DNA from: Chrysoporthe austroafricana
Taxonomy: Eukaryota > Ascomycota > Sordariomycetes > Diaporthales > Cryphonectriaceae
Assembly (NCBI GenBank): GCA_001051155.2
Contig: JYIP02000001.1
Coordinates: forward strand, 2,418,001-2,482,000
DNA: 64,000 nucleotides
Direction: 5' to 3'
The position numbers and the translations under genes are program-made. Position 1 is the stretch's first letter, and each line of letters begins with the position of its first letter. Below the pieces are notes generated by a model. The model was not told the origin of the DNA, did no database searches, and was given only the letters and a program-made list of their open reading frames with translations. Below are positions 55,712 through 64,000 of the stretch, in pieces.

Positions 55712-58105
55712 TGAGCACGGCCGGGCTCATCTCTTAGTTCCAACGGTCTCTAGGGCTAGGGCCGGGCGTGAAGGACGGCGCCAACAGCCGTGCGGACGGG
55801 GCGGGTCGGGGCGGGTCGAAGAGGTCAAGGTCGAGGGAGATCGAGGTCGAGGTTGAGAGAAAAGCAGCGGGCAACGGGGTGGCGGCGGGGATCCGAGGCG
55901 CAATATATATTCTGGGCGGCGCAAACCAGCGCAGCTGGGTCGCATGAGGCGGGAGAAGCGGACCTAGTACATGGCGCGATATCTATGCTGCTGCTGCTGG
56001 TGCTGCTGTCAGTCTTTAAGCTGGTGACACAGGTGCCCCCTTGGGGCTGCCGTCGCTCGGACTCGAGGGGATCCTGAGGCAGACACTGACCACATTGGGA
56101 GGATTGGACGGCGGGAGAGGCTGCGCCAGACCGAGGCGACACTCCTCATATATACGCGCGCAGGTCGTCGTGGTGATGTCGAACGAGGCGGGAGATGGCG
56201 CAAATGTGATTCTGATGGAGGTGTGGAATGCGACAGGCAGGCGACCGGAGGAAAAGTGAGGCGCGTGGGGATCCAGTCAATCGCATCGGTATCGGATCTC
56301 TGGGGCCAGAGCTTATGCCCTGTCGGGGTGCGTGCTGGACCGGGGAGGAGATGGGAGGAGGAGCATGGAGGACGTGAGGGAGACGTAGATGGGCGGGCCA
56401 GCACTTGGCGGGAGGGGGGGAGGGACTGTGTGGGGGGTGCTTCCAGCAGTGCTGCGAGAGGCTCGATTGGGCAGCCTGGCGTGCCTGGCTGGGCAGGGGG
56501 GTGACACAGCAGGCAGAGTAAGGCAGGGTAGCTCAGTAGGTATCAGGATCACAACAGGCCTGCCAGTATCTGCCCCTTCACCTGAGGTATCATGAGTACG
56601 ATACCTCGACCGGCCCGAGGAGGGAGCCGTGGGAGCGCCAGGGTTGCAGGCCAAGACCAGTTATCGCCCGTAAGTAGGCAGGCCCAGCGTCACATCAGCA
56701 CCAGGCCGTCCCTGTCCCAAGGCTTCAATAACACGGCGGACCGCTGCGAGCCCGCCTGTCGACGCCAAACCGACGCGTGAGCCTGGCCTGCAGGGGCCAC
56801 AAGTGCAGAATCCAGCGGCCCTCAGTGGACCGCTCCGGCCCGCCAGGAAACACACCACCCCTGGCTACGCGCGCCCGGCCGGGCCTCATTGGACAGAAAA
56901 CCACTTAAACCCCCTGCCTCGCGCGACGCGTACCGGGGCAGCTCCCCAGGTAGCTGCAGGAGGCACCTCACCTCGTCCTCACCGCAGCCCGCCGCACACA
57001 GCCGAGGCCACCCTCAGAGAGATACCTGCGCTTCTGCAAGCTCGATGGGCGGCCCAAAGGCACCCAACAGGACCGCCTCATTCCATCCTGACCTGTCAGC
57101 CGCCTTGCTTGCGAGATAGGTTAGTCACAGTTCGTCCCAGCATAGCCCTTCGGCATCTGGCGCCAGTCTGTCGTCATGCGTGCTCTCGAGAGGACCCCTT
57201 TCGTGCCCTTCCCCCGGGGCATTCCCGTTTGTGCAATGTGAAGGGATACGGTTTCGGCGTGGGGCCTTACCATCGCTGCTGATCTGCAGCACAAGGCTGC
57301 GTATATGCACCTACGTAGCATGCGCATTTTCCCCCCTTCACTCCCTCTCCTCGTCCTCGATACAGCTTACTGGCGCACACGCATGCAACCTGCTGGGTTG
57401 ACTCACTCTAGTGCACTGCATAGGTCTAGAGCCCAATCCGGCCCGAAAGGACACTTCCGACAGGTCAATGCCGTCCAGCTTGGGAGGAGCTGCACGGCCT
57501 GTGATGTTACATGTTCTAAGCTGTAAGTTCCTGGTCACGAGATATGCAAACCGTCTTGCCTGCGAACTCGAAGGTTCGAGCGTCCGTCGACTCATACTGG
57601 CACGGGATCAGCAAGGGGCAGCCGTCTTATGATGACGACCTAGGCAGAAGCGTGGCTGACAGCATGACTATAGATCCCAATTGGGTATCTTGCAACCGCA
57701 TCTGTTCACTCGCAGGCTTATAATTATAAAGACACCCTCCCCTCAGTCGCCTCGGGCCTTCCCTCTGCCGTGACGCAGAACCGCGCAGGACGCTTTGCGT
57801 GCGAGGGACCTACTGCATCCCGTGGGCCTCTCCGGACGAGATCTGTGCCGTGCATCCGTCTCGTGGGTTTGTTCTGGCTCGCTCTTGCTGTTCGGTCAGA
57901 CAGGTATTTTCTCGCCGGCACGTAGCATTCATCTACGAAGACCCCACAGCCCTCGGACTCATCGGCATAAAACGCTAGATGATAGCCTCTGTTCAACACT
58001 ATGGAGGACGACCACGATACATGACAACAGATGCCCTGCCAACCGTCTTGACGGGGATCCAAAGTCGTCCCTCACCTGCGCCCCGCCGTCCCGAAGCCCC
58101 CCCTT
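55712..58105. other. Intergenic, 2.4 kb
   Basis: Both strands show GC-rich open frames of up to 159 codons without motifs. A (gctgct)n-type tract occurs at about 55986-56008. I see no gene or RNA. Confidence 0.4.
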
Positions 58106-58576
58106 TCACTCTCCCCTCGTGATCCCCTGGTTCCCCTGGGTCCAGTCCGTCCTCATAGCGAAGTGCTTCACCTTCCAGAGCCCGTCCGCCGTCTTGACCA
58201 GGTCCAGGTAAAACCGCGTGCCCGCCAGGAGGTTCTCCGCGCCCGGCCGGAACCCCTCCCCGGCGCGGAAGTGCTGCGTCAGCGCACTCGCGGTCAGCGA
58301 CGCCGTCGACCCGCCCTCGTGGACGAGCACGCGCACGTTGCCGGTCATGTGCGTCGTGACCAGCCGCGAGACCGCCGCGAACATGTTGGCGTCCCGGGCG
58401 CCGGCGACCGTGCCGTTCATGTCGACGGTGGCCCCCTCGGCCGAGCTGGACTCGTAGAGCGCGGCGTCGTTGGTGTCGATGGCGGTGATGAGGCGGTGGA
58501 AGGCGTCGATGACGGCCTCGCGGGTGGTGAGCCCCGGGAGGGCTGCCGGGAGGGAGGGCAGTGGTGGGACGGACAT
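58106..58576 (-). CDS. SnoaL/NTF2-like fold protein
   Basis: A single exon of 156 residues. After a Pro-rich start, TREAVIDAFHRLITAIDTNDAAL forms the first helices of an NTF2-like cone fold. The strands around ATVDMNGTVAG, HMTGNVRVLVHEG and ASLTASALTQHF follow, then FYLDLVKTADGLWKVKHFAMRTDW, the usual end of SnoaL-like proteins. Length and pattern fit the small stand-alone fungal members. They may be enzymes (cyclases, isomerases, hydrolases) or ligand-binding proteins; neither catalytic residues nor neighbours point to one activity here. The start at 58576 has good context (ggacATGtcc on the coding strand). Confidence 0.82.
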   Translation of the reverse strand: MSVPPLPSLPAALPGLTTREAVIDAFHRLITAIDTNDAALYESSSAEGATVDMNGTVAGARDANMFAAVSRLVTTHMTGNVRVLVHEGGSTASLTASALTQHFRAGEGFRPGAENLLAGTRFYLDLVKTADGLWKVKHFAMRTDWTQGNQGITRGE

Positions 58577-60380
58577 GGCGGCTGCTGCTGGTCGATGTCG
58601 TAGGGTGTGCGATAGCGAGGTGAGACCTAGGCCTTCAGGTGAGCGGATTTATGAGGCATTCGTGTGCCGCGTTCGATTTGGTTCTTGCGCTCCCAAGAAT
58701 GTCCTGGTCTGCAGCGCGTATGCGGCATTGATATAGTATTTCATCCACCACCCCAGTCACCTCGATCAACAGCTGGAGTCAGGCATCGCACTTAACGGTG
58801 TGTACATTTCCGCGCCATCCCCTCGTTGTTCATACCCCATTGTCGTAGTAACGGCCTGCGTGCTCTGCTTATCAATCCTCTCAAGACAGCCCTCGAGTAC
58901 GAAGGATCTGGTGAGGTCCCATATGATATCACAACTGTCGACTTGGAGCCCTGTCGCCTTCCGCGCCGGTCAGGGATTCGGAACTTGAGATAGACTTTGC
59001 CCGTGTGGCCTAGCAATGATGAGTATGCTTTTCACTTCCATGTATCTCCAAAATCCAGGACTGGACTTGTCATGTCGGCGTCGCTGGGCTGCGAGCGGAC
59101 CGTATCGCTGGCACCGTCGGCAGAGAATTTATCCGCCAGCACAAGAGGCAATAGGGCGGGACGGTCCGTCGGTAGATATATTCGTCCGGGCCAAATACGA
59201 TATTCCTAGAAAAGTGTTCAGCGAGGATCTTGACGCTGTTCAAATGTCGTGCGCGATCTTTCGGGGTGGTATACGGTTGGCCGAGCAAGTATTGGTCGTA
59301 TATTCGGGCATGAAGAAGCCAGTACATCGAAGGCTAGGGGCCTATGTTCAGTAGGCTTCTTCTGGCGGTATATACAGCGCCATCCCCCTCCCACCAACAA
59401 ATGGAAAGAGGGTTAGATAATGGCACTGTTCTGAGTCTCTCAGGACACCAATCCCCTTCGATGAATGTCGATGTAGGTGAAGATGTGCCCTGTGTATGCT
59501 CAACTTCCCAGCCCTAGAGTCTAGAGCACGTTATCAGTGCGTACCAGATCGAGTTCGTTGCTTCAGAGTAGTCATTCCAATTCGTTGTATATTAGTTGAA
59601 CCCTGCAAGTCCGCAGCAACCTCTTCCAGTCTGTAGACAGCCGCCCGCGCGCCCCAGCTTCAGCCGCGGGGATCAGCACAGGCCGCTTAGATAGGTAGTT
59701 CGACCTCTCGACTACGGTGGCCGCAGGCAGATGCGGCGTACTGAGGAGGCGAGGGGACGGGAACATGGACTCGAAAGGGACGCCCAGCGAGTATATCAGT
59801 GGCCCGGCCCGACGAGGCTCGGCGTATGCAGCCGGATACGTACGTCCAACACAGCAGGATCCTTGCGTGTCGGAGGCCGCGGTGATTCGATAGGGAGGCG
59901 TCGGATTTGAGATTAGAAAGAAGATTCCTTTCCCGGCGCGCTGAGCAGCTTCTTTTGGGGAGAGCGCACGGGGTCCCAGGTTCTCCACATCAGGGGAGAG
60001 ATCTGTTGCAATCACACCAGTAAGAGGATCAGCGTCCTCCTTCTAGTCGCCTCACTTTTCTGCCCCCCCCACCCCCCCAAGCATCCTCCTGGACGCGTAT
60101 TGCCCACTGGAGGGAACCTGGTACATATTTAAGGCTGGCCTCTGGTTGGAACATGAGAGTCCGGACTGGCCAAAGAGCACGCCTCACAGATTTATGTGGG
60201 TAAGATTGATAATGAAAGCGACCCCTATCCGTAAGTGGCTTCACGAGCACTGTCCGTGCAGGTCAGACGCTTTCCAAAGAGCTAGATAGTAGGGCAAGGT
60301 TGGTATCTTGGTCTTCTCATTTTGTTCTAGATCGCTGTGACTAAACCGGCTGCTAGACGAATCGCGCGTAGGCGGTCGGC
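58577..60380. other. Intergenic, 1.8 kb
   Basis: A minus-strand open frame at 59572-60015 (147 codons) begins with GTG and has no motif. Nothing else is supported. Confidence 0.4.
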
Positions 60381-62009
60381 CTACTGGGTAGGCTCGACAG
60401 CCACATAGTGCAAGTAGGCACCCAGCAGCTTGATACCCTCAATATAATTCCTCTTATCCAGCTTCTCGTTGATCGAGTGCGCACCGTCCGTCGACGAGCC
60501 CATGGGCAGCAGCAACACGTTCTTGCCCGTGGCCTGCTCGAACGTCAGCGTCACGGGGATGCTGCCGCCCTCGCGCGTGAAGTCGGGCGCGACGCCCCAC
60601 ACCCTCTCGACGGCCTTGGCGGCAGCGCTGAAGTTCCAGTGCTTGGGCGAGGCGACCCACCACTTGCCAACGTGCTGGGGGTAGACCTTGAGGGTGTTTT
60701 TGGAGCCGAGCTTGAGGAACTGCTCCTGCACGTACTTGGCGACGCACTCGTTCGTCTTGTCGATGTCCATGTCCGGCACGGTGCGGATGCTGAACTTGCC
60801 GGTGACGTGGGCGGGGATGACGGTCTTTGCGCCGGGAGAGGAGAAGGCGCCCTCGATACCGTGGAGGGACAGGGAGGGGTACCGCCAGCGGGCCATAAGG
60901 GTGGGCTTCTTGTCCTCGAAGATGGTCGTCTTGCTGCCGAGCGACTCGTGCAGGGTCTCCATGGTGAAGCTGATGCCATCATACAGAGTTTCCTCCTCGG
61001 GACTCACTGGGGCGACCTGTTCCATGATACCCGGGATCTTGATCTTGCCGTCGGTGTCAACGAGCGTCGCCATCACGCGTATCAGGTCGGTCATGGGCTC
61101 CTGCGCCGTGCCGCCAAAGACACCGCTGTGCAGGTCGGCCCCAGGGCCTGACACCTCGATGTTATAATAGTTGCAACCACGCAGGCCGTAGGTCAGGCAG
61201 GGCTTCTCGGTGCCGAGCCAGTAGTTGTCGCTGATGCAGACAGCATCGGCATCCTTGAAGTACTTGTCCTTCTCCGCCATGATAAAGTCGTCCAGCCCGT
61301 CGGAGCCGTACTCCTCCATGCCCTCGAAACACATGAGCAGGTTGACGGGGAACTCGACACCGGCCTTCTGGTGGGCCTCAATGGCGTTCAGCCAGCCCAG
61401 CACAGGTCCCTTGTCGTCAGTCGAGCCGCGGCCCAGCATCTTGCCGTCCTCGGCAACTGTCAACTTGAAAGGCTCGGTGCCCCAGCCGTCCGACTTCTCG
61501 GCAGGCTGAACGTCGTAGTGGCCGTAGACGAGGATGGTGCGCTTGTTCTTGTCGTTGCCATAGCGGGCCACCACAACAGGCGGGAGGTCGAGGTTGTCCT
61601 TTCCGTGCTGCTTGCCCAGCGGGCGCAGCTCGACCTCGGCACCGAGGGCCTTGAGCTCCGACTCGAGGAAGTGGGCCATGCGGACGACATCTGGACGGCG
61701 GGCATCTTCGGCAGAGACGGAGGGGATCGCCACGGCAGCCGCGAGCCGGTCGATGAACTTGGGAGCGAGGGTGTCGACCTGGCTGAAGAAGCCGTCGAGC
61801 TGAGGGGCGCCGGCCATCTTGCGGGCTTGCTGGGCGCGGATGGCTTCGGTGAGGTAGCTTCGAGTCTGCTGATGGCGAGTATGAGCCGGAGCGAGAGGAT
61901 CCAAGCTCGTCTTCTTCCTGCAAAGCGATGGAGAGGCAAGGCGAGCGGGTGGAAGGGCGGTGATCACTCGCGTGAAGTGATATGGTCGGAGAACGAATGT
62001 GCGGGGCAT
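60381..62009 (-). CDS. DUG1: Cys-Gly metallodipeptidase Dug1 (M20 family)
   Basis: A single exon. The long form from the ATG at 62009 has 542 residues; a form from the ATG at 61817 (MAGAPQLDGFF) has 478, which matches the yeast enzyme. It hydrolyses Cys-Gly and other dipeptides in cytosolic glutathione turnover, using two metal ions. In short-form numbering the metal ligands and catalytic residues are H100 and D102 (YGHYDVQP), D134 (GRGSTDDKG), E168-E169 (FEGMEEYGS), D197 (SDNYW) and the His in GAHSINE. The 64-residue extension is Arg/Ser/Ala-rich with almost no acidic residues (MPRTFVLRPYHFTRV, RHQQTRSYLTEAIRAQQARK) and resembles a mitochondrial presequence. It could be a second start, a misread leader, or a split exon (TTTGCAG near 61919 is a possible acceptor). 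Confidence 0.95.
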   Translation of the reverse strand: MPRTFVLRPYHFTRVITALPPARLASPSLCRKKTSLDPLAPAHTRHQQTRSYLTEAIRAQQARKMAGAPQLDGFFSQVDTLAPKFIDRLAAAVAIPSVSAEDARRPDVVRMAHFLESELKALGAEVELRPLGKQHGKDNLDLPPVVVARYGNDKNKRTILVYGHYDVQPAEKSDGWGTEPFKLTVAEDGKMLGRGSTDDKGPVLGWLNAIEAHQKAGVEFPVNLLMCFEGMEEYGSDGLDDFIMAEKDKYFKDADAVCISDNYWLGTEKPCLTYGLRGCNYYNIEVSGPGADLHSGVFGGTAQEPMTDLIRVMATLVDTDGKIKIPGIMEQVAPVSPEEETLYDGISFTMETLHESLGSKTTIFEDKKPTLMARWRYPSLSLHGIEGAFSSPGAKTVIPAHVTGKFSIRTVPDMDIDKTNECVAKYVQEQFLKLGSKNTLKVYPQHVGKWWVASPKHWNFSAAAKAVERVWGVAPDFTREGGSIPVTLTFEQATGKNVLLLPMGSSTDGAHSINEKLDKRNYIEGIKLLGAYLHYVAVEPTQ

Positions 62010-62954
62010 TTGCAATAGTTGAGCTTGGAGAGGTCAGTCAGGACTACGCAGGACTCGGGGAACAGGGACTGGCAGCTGAAGGCTACAATCGGCGTTGTGG
62101 AGGGGCACGAGGGGGGCCTGAGGGGCACGAGGGGGGCCTGAGGGGCACGCTAGGGATCTACCCCTCGCCCGCTTGCAGCGCTGGGCGGCAGGGATACTAC
62201 GTAAGACGCCTACACGGGCAGCTCTGATAAAGTAACCTACCGTATTCGATCGAGACCTCGTGCCATCCCACCCTCGACCAGATCAACCTCGCCGTTGGGT
62301 CGACCAGTGTTGTCAGATGTGATGAGATGGCCCACGCGGTTTCGAACAGCTCACTACTATTCAACAACCGAACCTATCCGACAGAGGGGCAGCTCGCGTG
62401 ATGGCCGGCGAATCGTTGTGTCTCGGTGCAGAAGAGACACAGTAGAGAAAGATATCAGCCTCCATAATCCAACTCGAGGGTGGTCCCCGCCAGTGTCCGG
62501 CATCGGGCCTGCTACGCAGCCTCGTAAGCCCGGCTCGCTGGCACACATACATACAAAGAATACGGATGAAAGCCAGTAGATAAGCTGCAGCGAGATAGAT
62601 ACACCTGAGGCTATCTAGGTCAGAGTAGTGATATAGTTGGTATTGCTTGAGGAAACTCGATCGCCTATTATGAGAATCTGCATCTAGCATGATAATGGTA
62701 TCGTAGTGCGAAGAGATCAATCTGAAACGCCCCCAAGATCCCATCATGTCGTGTCGTCCAGGCCACTTCGAATCCATCCAGAAATGAGAGGTGAGAGAAA
62801 ATGCTGCTCATGGTATCAAGATTCCACCTCCGGTGAGGGGCGGGAAATAGCAAAACGACGCTGCAAGAAGAAGATGCAAGGGCCCCTGCGGCATGCGTGC
62901 CTACTGGAGCCTCATTAGAATTGACCCTCAACACCAAAGACAATTGAACCGCCA
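62010..62954. other. Intergenic, DUG1 promoter side
   Basis: It holds the DUG1 promoter and the 3' flank of the Yippee gene, with a short tandem repeat at 62101-62149. No gene is seen. Confidence 0.45.
62101..62149 (+). repeat. 20-bp tandem repeat, 2.4 copies
   Basis: The unit aggggcacgaggggggcctg occurs twice exactly and a third time in part, 92 bp upstream of the long-form DUG1 ATG. Confidence 0.85.
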
Positions 62955-64000
62955 CTAGCGAAGCCCGTTGGCGGTCTGGCCTTTTCTCGTATCATGTCGA
63001 CTGCTGACTTTGGAGCTTCGACGTCTCGCCACCGTGGCGGCGTCCCAGACCCCAGCGAAGATGTCCTCGCACTCGTCCTCGTCAGCAGAGTCAAAGACGA
63101 TCTCTTCCTCGCTCTCGCCTTCACTACTCTCAGCCTCGACCAGATAAGCACTGCCTTCGTTCGCGCGCTCGGACGAGCAGCTCTGTTTCCTCTGGCCGCC
63201 AAATGTAGAGCTCTTCCTCCCGCTGAAAGACCCGACCGGCGCGGAGGAGCTGTAAAAGTGCCGCTGCGGGCCCCCCTCCTCGCCGGGCCGGGCGTCCTCC
63301 CAGCTGCGGAAGAGCACCACCCTCTCCGTCTCGAGGATGAACTTGCCCACCTTGTACCTCTGCGCCTGCTCCCTCGCGTCCACATACTTCCACCCGATCT
63401 TGACGCCACACGTGGAGCAGTTGATGTCCGCCACGACGTGTGCCCCCGTCACCAGGTTCCGCGGCTCGGGGCGGCCGACCGTGATGTTCACGAGGTTGGC
63501 ACCGTCACGCGCAATGGCGTGATGGCCGGGGGACACGGGCGTGCTGCTGCCACCGGCGTCGCCGGTAGAGGCGGAGGTGGGTATAGAACCGGGGCACGAC
63601 GGTGTTGAGGTAGCCAGTGGTGGGGACACGAGGAGGGCGCGCCCGTGGCGGCCCGTGAAGCCTTTCGAGACGATCTGCAGCCCGTAGGCGACGTCTGTGC
63701 CGCAGGTGTTGCAGCGCAGGACGTCAGGGAGGGTGCGGGCCAGGCGGTCTCGTGTGGGATCGCGCGAGGCTGGCGGCTCGGGTTGCTTCCGAGCTGCTCC
63801 AGACGCGGGCACATCGTCGGGGGTCCCATACGTATATGTCTCGACGCCCGCAAAGGTGTTTGTGGGCGAGCTGGGGAAGTGGTCGGCTGAGGTGGTGGAG
63901 GTGGGCGAGCTGCTGAGCGAGGGGACCTCGTTGGACGCGGCCGAAGACGCAGTGGTAGCTGAGCTCTGGCGCCGCCGGAAGAAGGGGACATTCAGGCTTG
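62955..64000 (-). CDS. Yippee-domain zinc-binding protein, 5' end missing
   Basis: The frame is open from the right edge of the window to the stop at 62955, giving at least 348 codons; no in-frame ATG occurs inside the window (the codon at 63812 is GTG), so the start lies beyond 64000. The visible N-terminal part is Ser/Pro/Thr-rich (FFRRRQSSATTASS). The Yippee fold follows: LRCNTCGTDVAYGLQIVSKG, GRHGRALLV, then after a Ser/Gly/Pro-rich insertion NLVNITVG, RNLVTGAHVVADINCSTCG, IGWKYV and KVGKFILE. The two CxxC pairs (CNTC, CSTC) bind one zinc. The acidic C-terminal tail carries ESSEGESEEE and DEDECEDIFAGVWD. Yippee proteins belong to the Mis18/cereblon-CULT superfamily; fungal functions are poorly known. 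The insertion inside the fold is common in filamentous fungi. Confidence 0.88.
   Translation of the reverse strand, partial: SLNVPFFRRRQSSATTASSAASNEVPSLSSSPTSTTSADHFPSSPTNTFAGVETYTYGTPDDVPASGAARKQPEPPASRDPTRDRLARTLPDVLRCNTCGTDVAYGLQIVSKGFTGRHGRALLVSPPLATSTPSCPGSIPTSASTGDAGGSSTPVSPGHHAIARDGANLVNITVGRPEPRNLVTGAHVVADINCSTCGVKIGWKYVDAREQAQRYKVGKFILETERVVLFRSWEDARPGEEGGPQRHFYSSSAPVGSFSGRKSSTFGGQRKQSCSSERANEGSAYLVEAESSEGESEEEIVFDSADEDECEDIFAGVWDAATVARRRSSKVSSRHDTRKGQTANGLR

Noticed and set aside
56523..56568. ggtagctcagtaggta, like a tRNA D-arm
   Set aside because: Only a D-arm word and a short GGCAGG/CCTGCC pairing; no anticodon arm or T-loop follows.
59572..60015. 147-codon minus-strand frame
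   Set aside because: Starts with GTG, no ATG near the start, no family motif.

Overview
This 64-kb window is nuclear DNA from a filamentous ascomycete (Pezizomycotina; a Sordariomycete would fit, but I cannot place it further). The evidence is short 49-120 nt GT..AG introns with CTAAC/CTAAT branch sites, split ribosomal-protein genes, a HET-domain gene, GPI/secreted repeat proteins, and a set of housekeeping genes with clear fungal orthologues. I see no bacterial, plasmid, phage or CRISPR content. About twenty protein genes are supported, and I rebuilt the exon structures by frame continuity across splice sites.

Layout. 0-9 kb: a relic of an AMP-binding (4-coumarate-CoA-ligase-like) gene, a Cys-rich single-pass membrane protein, a fungal-specific coiled-coil protein, a secreted pentapeptide-repeat protein and an ER-lumenal DnaJ (Scj1-like, C-terminal HEEL). 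9-21 kb: a zinc-knuckle remnant, the spliceosomal DEAH helicase Prp2, an AT-rich island, a LaeA-type methyltransferase, a broken MFS sugar transporter, an arrestin-related adaptor with two PPxY motifs, and the 18S rRNA dimethylase Dim1. 21-33 kb: a fungal-specific protein, head-to-head ribosomal genes uL16/RPL10 and eL30/RPL30, a GC-rich hairpin-dense block near 29.8-30.1 kb, and a coiled-coil protein. 33-39.7 kb: a long, low-complexity gene-free stretch ending at the vacuolar regulator Vac7 (39.7-42.6 kb). 42.6-52.5 kb: mostly gene-poor, with a tiny spliced membrane-protein gene, a GPI-anchored wall protein and a four-exon HET-domain gene. 52.5-64 kb: a large fungal-specific protein with a Cys/His cluster, an NTF2/SnoaL-like protein, the Cys-Gly dipeptidase Dug1, and the truncated start of a Yippee-domain gene running off the right edge.

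The genes do not form a pathway or biosynthetic cluster; neighbours look functionally independent apart from the divergent ribosomal pair sharing a promoter. The most useful new observations are two previously un-called pseudogene fragments (AMP-binding, MFS), the structured or MITE-like block at 29.8-30.1 kb, a small spliced gene at 46.46-46.77 kb, and strong signs that the three single N characters (35220, 36769, 43032) mark faulty assembly joins: each is flanked by imperfect copies of the same sequence, and one abuts a perfect 99-bp inverted repeat. I found no convincing tRNA, 5S rRNA or intact transposon. I do not think the window holds a new multi-gene system.
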